Shown: positions 32,307 through 44,928, numbered from the stretch's first letter. The stretch: 64,000 bases of DNA from Leucaena leucocephala (GCA_037074615.1 CM073522.1:25418962-25482961); one strand, 5' to 3'. Notes: generated by a model from the letters alone, not told the origin. Translations and numbers: made by a program.

Positions 32307-34110
32307 TTAAGAGTTGTGAGATGCAACGACATTTGCAGGGAATTCATGAATATCATCCCTCCATGGATTCTTCAATGAACCTGCATCAATATTGTTCAAT
32401 GCAACCCATACTGCACTGTTACACTTGAATCCTGATCCAAATGCCAATTGCCAGATTCTGTCACCTTTCTTTATTCTTCCTTTGGCTTCACAATAAGCCA
32501 ATTCATACCAAACTGAACTTGAAGATGTGTTCCCAAACCTATAAAGTGTCATCCTCGAAGGTTCCATGTCCAAGTCTAGAAGCTCAAGACTCTTCTGCAT
32601 TGTATCCAAAACTGCCCTTCCTCCAGTGTGAATACAAAAGTGCTCAAAAGCCAACTTAAAATCTGGAACATAAGTTTTAATCTTCAACCTCAAAACCTTC
32701 CTTCCCACAAAAGTTACAAGAAACTTGAGTTTTTCTGAGATAGGAAGGACCAATGGAGCGAGAGATGCAATGTGATACTTGAGGACTTGACCTGCAACAT
32801 TCATGATATCTTTTGAGATGGAAACACCAATTACTTGTTGGTCATCATCTTGTTGAAACACACAATTGTAACTTCTATCATCAGAAGCCATGTGGGTACG
32901 AAGTGTGTGAATGATTTGGTACTTTGAACGATGATGATCTGAAGGATGGTTGGAGAGAAGAGAAGCAGAGCCACCCATGCGAAAGAGAGAATTGATGAGT
33001 AGCATTGACGGGTTGTTTCCCAAGTACATCCCTGTGTTTGGAATCTCAGTGCTCAGCACCATGGCATAAGATTTAGGGTTTGACTGTGATAGCATATATT
33101 AGGGTGTATGAGTTAGATAGGCGCAAAAATTATTCTTAAAGAAATAAAATATTCCTTCTCATTCCTTGTTATAAGGAACCTTTCGCAAGAAATAAGTGGT
33201 TATTATATGTCATCAAGTGAGGTATTAATTATGTTTTCTTTCAAGATTGCCTTTATTTAAAATATCATCAATTGCAATTTCCATACCTTATTGGATGTAA
33301 TTCATAGTATTAATAAATATGGGAAAATTTGGAAGTTTCTTCATCTTTAGACACAGTTAATAATTTAACTTATACTCCCTTTGGTCTTTAATATAATAGT
33401 TACTTAACTAATTTGAATAGATTAAGGAAGTTAGATAAATTAGTTTAGGACTAAATTTTATATTAAAAAAATAGAGAAGGAGTATGAAGAACCTGGAGGA
33501 GGCGCTTTGCAAAGTCAATAGCAAGAACCCCAGCACTGCACCCCATGCCGCTAAGATTGTAGCATAAGATGTTGTGTCTGAGTTTATATCGATTCACAAT
33601 CATGTCACATATAGATGGTGTGGGACAAAACGTAGTGTTCACAACAAGGATTCCTATATCCTTTGGTGGGACCCATGTTTTCTCCAAAAGTTCATCAATG
33701 GCGCCAAAAAACACAGTCTCTGTCTCCTTCCTTGACTCAACCAGACATAACTTTGGTGGGTTATGCCTTACAGCTGGAGGGACGTACGTCTTAGGTCCCA
33801 AACCAGACTTATCCATCATTTTTTGCATTCGTTCCAAGTTCTCCTCAGTGAAAACTCCAAAGCTCTTATATGCTTCTAACAACATATCCTTGGTGACAAC
33901 ACAAGAATTGTTTGGTTTGTAGCAAGCAAAGTCTACTAAGTATACTTTACAAGGTTGTCTCTTCCAGAGATGAAATATGGCTAAGGTTAGGAGGAATAAT
34001 GTAGAGAAGCAAGAAAGCATTAGAGGTGGATGAAGATATTTCAACTCATGATAAACACAAGAAGAAGCAGAAGCTGATACTAAAAAATATGTGAGCAATA
34101 GGTTCTTCAT
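32307..34110 (-). CDS. KCS: 3-ketoacyl-CoA synthase (VLCFA elongase condensing enzyme)
   Basis: Exon 1 is 34110-33493 (206 codons) and exon 2 is 33083-32307 (258 codons plus stop), joined in phase 0 across a 409-bp intron with CAG|GT and CAG| borders, for 464 residues. The join restores the family pattern LLQ-(9 aa)-LSTE with no gap. Two hydrophobic segments near residues 1-20 and 28-48 are the usual ER anchors. VYLVDFACYKP opens the FAE1/CUT1 domain. The catalytic triad is visible: Cys in SGMGCSAGV, His in FKLAFEHFCIHTGGRAV and Asn in YRFGNTSSSS. The enzyme condenses malonyl-CoA with a long acyl-CoA, the first and chain-length-setting step of the ER elongase that feeds waxes, suberin and sphingolipids. 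The N-terminus is shorter than in CER6-type enzymes. I cannot assign a KCS subgroup. A MITE lies in the intron. Confidence 0.93.
33375..33482. mobile_element. Short Stowaway-like MITE in KCS intron
   Basis: The element is 108 bp and flanked by TA (33373-33374, 33483-33484). Its left terminus CTCCCTTTGGTCTTTAATATA and inward-read right terminus CTCCTTCTCTATTTTTTTAA resemble the MITE in the ASR introns. It ends ten bases from the exon 1 splice donor of the KCS gene. Confidence 0.72.
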
Positions 34111-34157
34111 GTTGACGGCTATGTAGTGGTATATGCAATGACTTCATTTGGTTGAGC

Positions 34158-34166
34158 CTTAAATAG
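34158..34166 (-). promoter_or_regulatory. Possible TATA-like element, KCS gene
   Basis: On the minus strand CTATTTAAG lies about 50 bases upstream of the ATG. It is the only TATA-like sequence this close. It would imply a very short 5' UTR, so the call is tentative. Confidence 0.35.
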
Positions 34167-34199
34167 CCAAATATTTAACTATAGTGGTCACCAAAAGGT

Positions 34200-36476
34200 C
34201 GTGTTTAGAAATATCTTCTAGTGTTCTGTTTTGTTTTTTCTCTACAAATGTTCAATGGACCCAAAATTGTCTATTCAACTTTTTTCATTAGCATCTTCAA
34301 TGACCATTTTTACATATGTCCATATCACCTTAAACAATACTTTACCATTTTTTACGCATATATTTATCTTACTCATACCTAGACAGAATCCCTTCAATTA
34401 TAAGAATTATATATATCAGCAAAAAACAATGCCCTTGGGGATTTCTTCTTAGATGATATGCTCAATTAGAACGTTTAAAATCAAGTCAAATAAAGCAAGG
34501 GCTCAAAGATGATCACTAGTGTATGGTAATCCTTATAGGAAAGTTCTTTAGCTCACCCCCGACATTCTCATCACAGTTGTTGCCTCCTCATATATATTTT
34601 TGTATAGCTTTGATATGCAACATGTGCACTTTTCTTTTGCCCAAGGATTTCCAAAGTGTTTCTCTTAATACACAATCATAAATTATTTTTAGTCAATAAA
34701 AACCATATATGAGTCTCTTTCTTTATCCCCTTACTAGTTTGATCTTTTCTTTTTGGAAACCTTGCTGGCATAAATCCAAATTAGTTCTAATAAATACAAG
34801 TTTCTTATTTTATTCGCTTCTAATTAAAATTTATCTTTATTTAGCTGATATTAATACAAACGCAATTCATATGGGAAATTTTGTGTGTGTTCTGGAATAA
34901 AAATTATAAAAAAATTATAACCATATTAAATAAAAAAATATAACAGATATCATTTTATATGAATTTTTGTGTAGAAAAATAAAATCCATTTCATTTTTTT
35001 AACGTAGCAAAGATCCATTTTTGCTTCCATAAAAATATACCAAATGGATATGGAGTAGCATTTAAGGATTGTTAAAGTTTCAATTAATATATGTCGTTAA
35101 TGTTATGAGGAAAACTAATATTTCGGTGTTGATGACCAGTTGTTGGAAAAATCTATTAGGTTTAGATACGTTGAACAATAAAATCAAGTAATTAGAACTC
35201 CCAAATGTTTTAAATTTTCCATACTTTTTATAAGGCATTGCAAAACATCTCAAAATTAAGAAAAGGTGGTTATATCATCGATTTTATTTCAAAAGATTAT
35301 CAATTACTAATATTTAATCCCCTGCACGGGATGAAAATAATAAAAAATATTATTTTATCTCACATCATTCAACAGATTTTAATAATAATGATATTTAAAA
35401 ATAATAATAAATACCGTGACTTACAAAAAAGCCAATCATTTCTACTAGTTAGGGAAGAAAATCGGCCAAATTAGGCCAGCCAGCTTTTAGTTAAATAAAC
35501 CTGAGCTACAAGTATCTAAAACCTAAGTCTAGACTTGCTTGTAGGCTTTTTTTTAAGCTTAGCTTGAGCTTATAAAATACCTGTTAGGCTTAAAATCTTT
35601 TTAGATGCTTATTTATAATACATATCTCTTAAAATGTCTCGTATTTTATACTTTAAATATCATAAGTAGGCTTTAAGTTGACTAAAATCTATATAAATAT
35701 AAATTTTTAATAAATTTTAAAGCCTATATATTTATAAATGAAATATTTTAAATAAGTTTTGAATCTATTTAAAGTATATATTAGATTGTATTTATAGATA
35801 TTTTGTACATATAATAATTTATTTTATATATTTTTCCCTTAAATCTAATTATCTAATCATACCTAATTATGGGGGATAAAAAGTAATCTTTCAATAAAAT
35901 TTACTTTTATAATTTTATTTTATAAAAATTATTATTAAATAAAGGAAATAAGATGAAAGTAAAAGAAATAGAGTTGAAAAAAGGGCTGGCGCTTGACGGG
36001 TCTAGGCCTACTTCATGAAAATACCCGTTTATGATGCTGAGGGGCAGGCTTTTAAGTCCATTTGGTAGATTTTACTTTTTTGTTCCTCTTAAATAAATAA
36101 AAATAAAACAAAAAATTCTAGATTCAAAATATAAATATAAATAAATTAAAGACTTAAATTATTGTTAAGCTTATCAAAACTTAAAACCAAATAAATCAAA
36201 TTGTTTTACAAAATTTAATTCCAAAAAAGATATGATAACATTAATAATTTTTTAAAAAAAATAAAAGGGACTAAACAGGCCAGCTACGGTCCTATAGTGT
36301 TGGTCCTTTTAAACGCCTGGCTCTACAAGGCGGCCATTAAAGTTTAAGGATAGAAGGAGACAAGATGGAAGCATGATGGAGTCATTAATTGTACTTTGCT
36401 CTGAAGCTTAAAAAAAGATGTGGGGTATTTATCTATAATTTACCAAAGTACATGTAGTGTGTGTATATATATAATA
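34200..36476. other. Intergenic DNA, no gene recognised
   Basis: AT-rich sequence with only short frames lacking domains. Around 35480-36400 there are repeated words such as TTAGGCTT and AGCTTGAGCTTATAA, typical of an old, unclassified repeat. Confidence 0.55.
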
Positions 36477-36790
36477 CTTCCTCCTATCCTATTTATAAGC
36501 TTAAAATAACCAATTTATATTAATAAAAAAATTAATTAAAAATAATAAATATATAAAAAATATATTATTTTTTTAACTATGCCTTTATTTATATAATGAG
36601 AATAAGTAAGAGATAAAAAGTATAGAAAAGGAGATGAGAGAGAATGAATGAAAAACATATGAGAGAGGCATAATTAATTAGGTTAAAAGTGAAAAAATAT
36701 AATAAATATTTAGACAAATCTAAAATAAAACTTATAAAAAGGACCACACCCTTTCACAAATTTAAAGTTTATAAATAGGACCAGCTGAAG
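36477..36790. mobile_element. Stowaway-like MITE, 314 bp
   Basis: The termini are CTTCCTCCTATCCTATTTAT and, inward from the right, CTTCAGCTGGTCCTATTTAT, flanked by TA on both sides (36475-36476, 36791-36792). The interior is AT-rich and non-coding. Confidence 0.75.
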
Positions 36791-37092
36791 TACTAAACAA
36801 GCTAGGTTTATAGGCTTATAGGTCAGGCCTTAAAAAGAAAAGTCCGACCTATTTAAATTAACAAACTTTTTAAATAGAAATAAAGTCTGTCATATATTTG
36901 CTAAATAGGTTAAGCTTTAACTGGTTTTAACCAGGTTATGTCATATCCCTTATTAAAAACTTATTATATTTCCATCCCTACTTCTAAGATGTGCCAGGAA
37001 AGAGAATAACTTTTCACTTCTTTTAACTGCATCCATATTATCTTAGGTTGATTTATTGATTTATTGAAACAAAATAAAATACTAAATATATT

Positions 37093-37678
37093 GATAAATG
37101 TACAAAAATACTCATGAAGTTTACCTCAGGGGCGCCCAACACTATATGAATTTTTTGGGTGCAAAAGTAATTATAACGTTATAACATGAATGCAAAAATA
37201 CTAAATTCTGTTAGTTGATCATTAGAAAGAAAACTTTAGATTAAAAATGTTGACATGGACACACATGTGGATAATTATGATTTTGCTAGTATCATTTATC
37301 ATATTCTAACTAATATTAATTTATTATTTTTTAAAATATTTTTTTTTAAGATTGAGGATAAGACATCAATCCAGTTTATTTTTTAAATTTATAATTTCCC
37401 CCCATAATTTTCCTTTTTAAGCAAAATTTTAAAAATAATAAATTAATATTAATTAGTACATGATAAATGATACTAGTTAAAACATAATTATACCATATAA
37501 GTGTTCATGTCAGTATTTTTAATCCATAGTTAATAGTTTTATCTTTAACTGTCAACTAACAAAATTTGATATTTTGTACGTATTTTATAACGTTTGGTTA
37601 CTTTTATACCCAAAAATGTCATATAGTGTTGAGCACCCTTAGGGTAAAACTTTATGAGTATTTTTACACATTTGTACC
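37093..37678. mobile_element. Mutator-like foldback MITE with 10-bp target duplication
   Basis: Nearly the whole element is an inverted repeat with arms of about 270 bp. The left arm includes GCCCAACACTATATGAATTT and the right arm its counterpart around 37610-37640. It is bounded by the direct repeat TAAATATATT at 37083-37092 and 37679-37688. Long inverted arms with a 9-10-bp target duplication indicate a Mutator-superfamily non-autonomous element. No coding capacity. Confidence 0.82.
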
Positions 37679-37689
37679 TAAATATATTT

Positions 37690-39045
37690 GTGATTTTTTT
37701 TTTGTATATTAAACCATTGGTGGTAACGTTGCCTAAAGGAGATGCCGTGTTCGTGCATGAAGGTGGATTGGTTTTCAGTACTACAAATTATACATGAAAT
37801 CAATAACAATGAGAGGTCAATTCTTCGCTCCTAACTTTTCGGTTATGTAATTAGTATAATATATCTTTTATATACGCAGAATTTTCTTAATTAGTATAAT
37901 ATATTTTTTATATGAAATTAGTAGAATGTATTCCGTGTCTAATCCTTTCCTTATAATTTGGCTAATTATATTATGATAATTTTGGTTTGCATTAATCTAA
38001 CGTATCCAATGGTGTTGTTTGGAAATTTATAATATGTATGGAAGAATATATTACGAAATATGAAATAATGGGATATAATTACCCTATAATTAATTCTTCC
38101 TCTCTTGTTATTGATATGCCTCTTGACTCTTGCTGCTACCTTAAAGTGTTTTATCATTCAACAATCATCCATCTCAATTCTCAAAGAATCTGTCCGTATA
38201 TATGATTATTTTAGTTTTTTTTCCATCATATGATTATATTAGTTTATAAATATTAATAAACAGGAAAATAGTACTTGAAAGTTAAAAAATTAAGGAAATA
38301 AAATCAAGTCCTCTATTTTAACCGTAACTAGTTGTCGGAGCCATTTGGCTCAAACGACACCAAACACCTCCTTTAAGTCTTGGCTTCGGCATAAACTCGC
38401 AATTTAACCCACTATAAATATGATGGGTATGTCAGTTCCTTCGGTTGAGTGAAGGATAGGTAAAAAAGAAGTTAATTATAACTTTATCATGACAAAAGTA
38501 TGTATACACGAAACGTATATTCATTTGTTTATATCCCTTACATACATCCAATTCTTGAATCAATTGTTAACATATGGAATTTTTTAATATTAAAAATTCA
38601 CATTGATATAATTTCAAATTTTGGTTGTACCGTTATTAATAACAAAAAACATGTCTGGTAAAATTTGATTGGAAAATTGGATCTAATGGATATAAGCAAA
38701 TACCAAATGGATATAAGTTTTCATTTATATATATATATATATATATATTAAAATGACAGTTATATGTTTCTAACATATAGATTTATGATAAGGATGGAAC
38801 AAGATGCTTGAGGCATTCACATACGATCTGGATGATTTCGATCTGACAAATATTTTGATACCTATATATGATGCTGATAATTTCAAGGATGAGGAGTAAG
38901 ATCGTGATTAAAATCACTCGTGTTGTTCTGTTGGGTGGTCGACGGGATTTGAGGTTGATGTTCAGGTTAAACAATTTTTTAATTAGTTGACTTGTAAATT
39001 AAATGTTTTAAATATTTAATATGATTTATATAATTTAATTGTGGA
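37690..39045. other. Intergenic DNA, no gene recognised
   Basis: AT-rich sequence with an (AT)n tract at about 38727-38749. Short frames at 37966-38157 and 38783-38974 have no recognisable features. Confidence 0.55.
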
Positions 39046-39049
39046 TACC

Positions 39050-39300
39050 CTTATGAAAACATGAGCAAGAGGAAGCTCACTGTGATCTCGAACGAGATTA
39101 CCGTGTGGTGGTGCTGTGGTATGAGCAAATGAGGTAACCAATCAAGAAAGGAGGATCTGTCCAACCACTTTTTGGCAGATGTAGGTGGGAATTTCATTTG
39201 CTTCCCCATCTACTTCGACAGCTGGCACACGATGCCGCCGAAGAATAAGGATGATGCTCGGAAAGATGTTATCAAGGTGATTAATATTTAATTAAATATT
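39050..39300 (+). mobile_element. CACTA (Ptta) transposase exon relic
   Basis: A plus-strand reading contains VGGNFICFPIYFDSWHTMPP followed by KNKDDARKDVIK, resembling the exon just upstream of the W-rich domain in Ptta-type transposases; the 650-780 relic has a comparable KNKDIAWEMI. A stop interrupts the upstream part. No flanking termini were found. Confidence 0.4.
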
Positions 39301-39461
39301 TTGTATAATTTAATATGATTAAATTTTGGGAAAATTGGGATAAATCCCCATTTGACAAATTAATTGGATAATGAGACTTGAAACTTGAGGTCCTTGAGTA
39401 TCAATAAGCGTGAGTGGGGAAGACCAAATTACCTTTAATGTTTAATAGATGAAAAAAAAGA

Positions 39462-39731
39462 AAGGTAATTGCACATAGGGTAAGAACACTTGTAAATTAG
39501 TTTAAATTGCATTTTAATTTCATATTGCAGAAGGTAATTGCACATGGCAGAAGCTAATTTACACATGTTGAAAGATCACTTGCATATTTGTTGTAATTGC
39601 ATTTTAATTGCATATTGTAGAAAGTAATTGCACATGACGGAACCTAATTAACACATAGTGAAAGATCTCTTGCATATTTGTTCTAATTACATTTTAGTTG
39701 TATATTGTAGAAGGTCACTTGCATATTACAG
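39462..39731. repeat. Tandem repeat with 90-bp period
   Basis: AAGGTAATTGCACAT-type starts occur at 39462, 39531, 39621 and 39711; the two middle units are exactly 90 bases, the first is shorter and the last partial. Each unit ends CATATTG(C/T)AG. It lies next to the transposase relic and could be a subterminal array of that element. Confidence 0.8.
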
Positions 39732-39739
39732 AAGATAGT

Positions 39740-40481
39740 TACATAAGGTATATTGATTCATATGGCGTTTTACAAGGGATTAGCCGAACAAAATGTAGAC
39801 AAAGAGAAATCTAAATGGAAGATAACCTCCTCTACCCTGAAATCTTCTCACATCAATATCTCCCCTTCATTGTCAAGACTCAACCTTGCCAATTTGTTGG
39901 AACTAGAGCGGTGGAGGGAGAATCCAGTGTTTTCTTTGATATTAAAACGAGAGAATTAAACCCCCCAAATGATTTTCAGTTTATAGAATTCAGTAGCACC
40001 ACAACCTTTCCGAAACCTTTCAACCTTCAAGAACACACCGACACAAGAAACCAGAGACACTTACACCAAAACAGAGAAAGTAGAGACACGTGCAAGAGGT
40101 GCGAACCTGACCAAACAAATTAGGGTTTTAAGTGTGATGGAGAAATAAACGAAACTAGGAAGAAGATCAAGACTTATGATGAAAAATAGAAAGACGAAAG
40201 ATCAAAGAAGCGAGAGAATGCATGGAAAGCTGCTTTTCCTCTAGTTGACGCTGACGAATAGTGAGGAAGGACCTTTCCACCATTAGTAACTTCTTCCTAC
40301 ACTGTCAAAAGCTAGTTTCGACTTTTGCGTCAGTTCATCCATTGCATACCAAGCAAACAAAGAGGAAGGGAAAGCTACAAGGGAAGTTTTGTCTTTCACC
40401 CACCACATTTATTTATTCTAAAGGACCTCATATCTCTAACAAATTAGAGGTCCTTTAGGCCAATTAATTTCTTACTCAAAG
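39740..40481. other. Non-coding flank of copia element
   Basis: Short frames at 39753-39959 and 39815-40123 overlap in different phases and show no recognisable domain. The last five bases, CAAAG at 40477-40481, may be one side of the copia target duplication. Confidence 0.45.
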
Positions 40482-40881
40482 TGAAGGTTTTCGGGAGTAC
40501 CTTACATCTTCTTCTGCTTACCGAGATACCCACACGCAACCAGAGCACCTTGTATGGACTCTGGCACATATTTATAGCAAATACACCAAAGAAGAGGAGA
40601 GACAGAGCGTCGAACTGAGGGAGATTATGTAGAGCAATTACAGACCAGCGAAGAATACATACACCTCCTCTTTTGTTTCTGTATTCCGTGTTTTTATGCA
40701 TGTACGCATGGCTAAGGGGAGGGAAGTTGGAACCAACCAAAAACCACTCCACTCCCCCACTTTCTCCTCTGCATAATCGGTGGGTAACTCCCACGCCTTT
40801 TCAAAATACAATGTTCCCTCCAACATAGCTCCTCAGACTTGGGCTTAATCCACCATGGGTGGACTAGCCTATTTCCTAACA
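40482..40881 (-). repeat. Copia 3' LTR
   Basis: On the minus strand it runs from TGTTAGGAAATAGG at 40881 to …CCGAAAACCTTCA at 40482, about 400 bp. It is the partner of 48172-48568. Confidence 0.92.
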
Positions 40882-40891
40882 TCTCCCACTC
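40882..40891 (-). other. Copia polypurine tract
   Basis: The minus strand reads GAGTGGGAGA immediately before the 3' LTR, the usual plus-strand priming site of plant copia elements. Confidence 0.8.
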
Positions 40892-41985
40892 ATACTTAGT
40901 GGATTAGATATTGTAGCTCCAATCTCATTTTCTTCTTTCTTTCATACTAGGTGCTTTGCCATAACCGCGTAGGCATGACGTCTCCTTCTGGACATTTGTA
41001 CTAGAAATCCCTTTTATAGAGACCAGCACAAAGCAACCCTTTAGTGCAGCTCGAACAAAATAAGTTATAGTGCCTTAAATATCCTAGATTTGCCTATATA
41101 CACTTTTTTATGGATAATCTAATCCCTCTTGAATCAGTATATAACTCAGATAGCTTCCACTTATGCATAGTATCCACACTTAAGATATTAACAAAATAAT
41201 ATCACGAGGGACCGTCACAGACACTAGCATGGATGTGTATATTCTAGCAATCTTTCTTTCGCCCATATATCATTTTGATATGAATCAACCACTTTCCTAG
41301 CATAATACCTTTGATCATATATAATTTGACCATAGGACATATACTAAAGTAGCAATCGCTGAAACATACCTCAATAATACTGTCAAAGTCAAAGGATATT
41401 AATGAAAGGATGATACCTTTCTGGAACTCACATAATAATAAAGTAGGGATTGATTCACTTGCTTTCCATTTGCGGTTCTTTAGAAAATGTGGTATGAATT
41501 ACATGTTACGGTGTTTCTCTTACCCTATAAGAGTGTATGTTATTTTAATTCTATCAATCACACCGTACAGACTTAAGTACAGACACTCTTAGTATCTAAA
41601 CCTAAACTCTTCAATTCTATTCACATAATATGACGTCAATTTTGAAGAATTTGTTATCTGGCTACAGGTTTCATGGATGTGGGTATCTATATTTTGATCC
41701 ATATCCTTACTCATGGATCTCATCTCGACTTACTGTACTTTTTAAGCCAAGGCGACATTTATTGTGTTTCTTCTCTACCATATCAGCACTCTTGCTGCTT
41801 TACTGGTGAACACATGTCTCATCTTTGAACGCTTGTCTAGCATCAAAGGCAGTTACTCGTGTGAGAGAGCTACCCTTTTCAACCTATACAGCATACTAGA
41901 CAATGTATACTTTCATTCAAACATATAAGTAATAATAAATGACATAATATCATTAATGAAAATAAAAATATTACATACAATCTGC
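40892..41985 (-). other. Copia 3' untranslated region
   Basis: Between the end of the RNase H frame and the polypurine tract there are about 1.1 kb with no long frame on either strand. Nothing recognisable was found in it. Confidence 0.55.
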
Positions 41986-41989
41986 AACT

Positions 41990-43531
41990 TTATATTTTTT
42001 TCATGCCATTGGCTTTTACATGTTTCTCAAATGTTTCTTTGCCTATTGACTTAGTCAGAGGGTCTGCAACCATACATTTGGTTGAAATATATTGTACAGT
42101 TACAATTTTCTGTGCTATATAATCTCTCATAAAGTTATACTTGATATCAATGTGTTTGGTCTTGCTGTGATACTTAGGGTCTTTGGTGTAAGCTATGGCT
42201 GCAGTGTTGTCACAGTATATCAATATCGGATTGGTATTCTCGTTCCCAAATCCTAGGTGTTCGATAAATCTCTTAAGCCAAACAGCCTCTTGCGCTGCTG
42301 TAGTGCATGCCATAAACTCAACTTCCATAGAGTGTAAAGCAATGCACGTATGCTTCTTGCTACTCCAACATATGGCGCCGTTGTTAAGCAAGAAGGTGTA
42401 TCCTGAAGTAGATCTTCGTTCTTCTTCATGACTGCTTATATCAGCATCGAAATATCCGACTAGGCGTAGATTGCTTCCTTGATAACACAATGCTTAGTCA
42501 GTTGTACCCTTTAAGTATCTCAAGATCCTCTTCACTGTTTTCCAGTGTTTCTCACCAGGGTTGGACTGGAATCTCCTAACCAGCCCTACGGCATAATAAA
42601 TATCTGGTCTTGTACACATCATCGCATACATCAGGCTACTAATGGCATTGGTATATGGAACTCTTTCTATTTGCTTCTTGTCTAATTCAGTTTTGGGACA
42701 CATATCAGAACTCAAGGCCACTCCAATGGCTACAGGGATATCCAAGGGATTGCAGTCACTCATATTGAATCGCTCAAGTATCTTCTTGATATAATTCTCT
42801 TGTGAGAGAGTGAGGATTCTCTTGGAGTGATTCCTTCGAATCTTGACTCCAAGTATATATTTTGCTTCACCCATGTCTTTCATCTCAAAATTTGATGAAA
42901 GCTATTATTTAATAGCTATCACCGAGTCAAGACTATTTTCGGCGAATAGTATATCGTCTACGTATAAGGATAATATTACAAAGTTATCCTCAAACCTCTT
43001 AACGTAGATGCAGTGGTATTCCTCTATCATTTGGAAGTTATATGAGGTTATTTCCTTGTGAAATCTCAAGTACCACTGTCTGGATAACTGTTTTAATCCA
43101 TAAATAGATCTTTTGAGTTTACACTTCTTGTGTTCAAACCCTTTTTCAATGAAACCTATTGGTTATTCCATATAGATTTCTTCATCCAGATCACCATTCA
43201 GGAATGCGGTTTTTACATCCATTTGATGCAACTCCAGGTGTAAACTGTTTACTATTGCTAGAATAAGTCTTATAGAGTTGAAGTGCACAACAGGTGAAAA
43301 AGTATCCTCATAATCTATATCTTCCTATTGTGTATATCCCTTTGCAACCAATTGAGCTTTAAATTTGTCAATTGATCCATCCACCTTTCTCTTGATTTTG
43401 AGAACCCACTTGTTCACAATGGCTTTATGGTATTTTGGTAGATCAACCAATTCCCAGACTTGGTTTTTCATCATTGAGTCCATTTTCTCTTTCATTGCTT
43501 TCTTCCACTCCTCCTTAGCATGACCTGCCAA
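41990..43531 (-). pseudogene. Copia reverse transcriptase and RNase H, disrupted
   Basis: The RT domain (RVT_2) begins with EEWKKAMKEKMDSM and NKWVLKIKRKVDGSI at 43530-43350. The catalytic motif YVDDIL is at about 42964-42947 in an interrupted stretch. RT continues at 42883-42494 with GEAKYILGVKI and YLKGTTD. One in-frame TAA at 42496-42494 separates it from RNase H (42490-41990), which keeps its acidic residues in GYFDADIS, SMEVEFMA, IYCDNTAA and MVADPLTKS. Stops and frame changes also occur at 43330-42890. The enzyme would copy element RNA in cytoplasmic particles, but this copy cannot be translated as one protein. Confidence 0.9.
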
Positions 43532-43707
43532 GGCCTCATGAACAGTACGGCATTTATCATCCCCTTCTAAAGTAACTAAGAGTGCTTCTCCTTCTATTTA
43601 GAAGAGTCTCTTTGGAACACTTTCCCTGTTACTCCTTCTAGTAAGAGCAACTTGCTAATCTTTTCTCATTTACCTCGGTCTTTGTGTTGACCGTTCTTGG
43701 CTCCCAC

Positions 43708-44928
43708 TCAGATTGACATACCTAGAGGATTCAGGTCTGTCAATTTGTTCGGCACTGTCCTATTCTTGAGTCTCATAAAGAGATACAGTACGGTCAACAT
43801 CTCCCCTACTGGGAAACTTTGTTTAATGAATACAACATCTCTTGATTCTGTTTCAGTCACTGTTCCATCTTCAATTTCACTTATGAATACATATCCTTTT
43901 GAGGATTTAGAGTACCTTATAAAAATATATTTCTTTTTTCTAGGACCCAATTTCCCATGTCTATGAGAATTATCATGGATAGATGCTGTCGAGCCCCAAG
44001 CTCTAAGGATGCTTAGATCTGGCTGAAGTTTAGTCCATAAATCGTAGGGTGTGGAAGCGATTGATTTTGAGGGTACATGGTTAAGTATGAAGGTTGCCGT
44101 CAATAAAGCATCACCCTAATGTGAAATTGGGATGTTTGCCTAAGCTATCATAGACCTAACCATGTCTAGAAGAGTTCTATTTCTTCTTTCAGCAACCCCA
44201 TTCTGTTGAGGTGTGCCAAGGATAGTTAGTTGCCTAAGAGTCCCTTTTTCTTCACAAAGCTGTTTGAATTGATCTGAAAGGTATTCACGACCTCGATCAG
44301 TGCGTAATGCCTTGATTCTATTGTCTATTTGATTCTCTACTTCATTTATGTATCGTCTAAAGCATTCTAGTGCCTCGGACTTGTGTGAAATCAAATAGAC
44401 ATGACCATATTGTGAAAAATCATCAATAAAGGTAATGAAATACCAAGCTCCGTGTCTTGCCTTCACACTCATTGGACCACAAATATCGGAATGGATTAAT
44501 TGTAACAGATTTTCAGATCGTGTTCCCTTACCGAATGTTTTTCTAGTAGCCTTACCCGCTAGACAATTTTTGCATAGTGACATATCCATTTTAGGGATTA
44601 CCCCCAACAAGCCTTCTTTTGCTAGTTTAATCATTCTATTTTGATTAATATGTCCTAGTCTAGCATGCTAGATATTCATATCAGGATTATTCGAAGTAAT
44701 AGTAAAGCAATCGTGAACATTAAAATTACCAGCAAGATAAAAAATAAAGAACTTTTGAGATTGAAAAGATGAACCATAAAATGTTGAGTTGCTATAAATG
44801 TCTGCAACTTTACCATGAAAGTTTATATTAAACCCAAAGTTCAATAAGCAAATTACAGAAACTAAATTTTGTCGGATGGTAGGAGTATGAAGAACATCAT
44901 GCAGCATCAAGGTCTTTCCACCACGCAA
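43708..44928 (-). pseudogene. Copia integrase, disrupted
   Basis: 44634-44140 contains the end of the HHCC zinc finger (CKNCLAGKATRKTF) and the rve core with the three catalytic residues: D in LIHSDICGPMS, D in RTDRGREYLSDQF and E in NGVAERRNRTLLDM. 44103-43708 continues with the C-terminal part (KSIASTPYDLWTKLQP, then PRKKKYIFI). 44928-44668 upstream resembles the protease-to-integrase linker, with LHDVLHTPTIRQNLVSV. At least two stops separate the pieces. The function of an intact copy is insertion of element cDNA into chromosomes. Confidence 0.88.
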
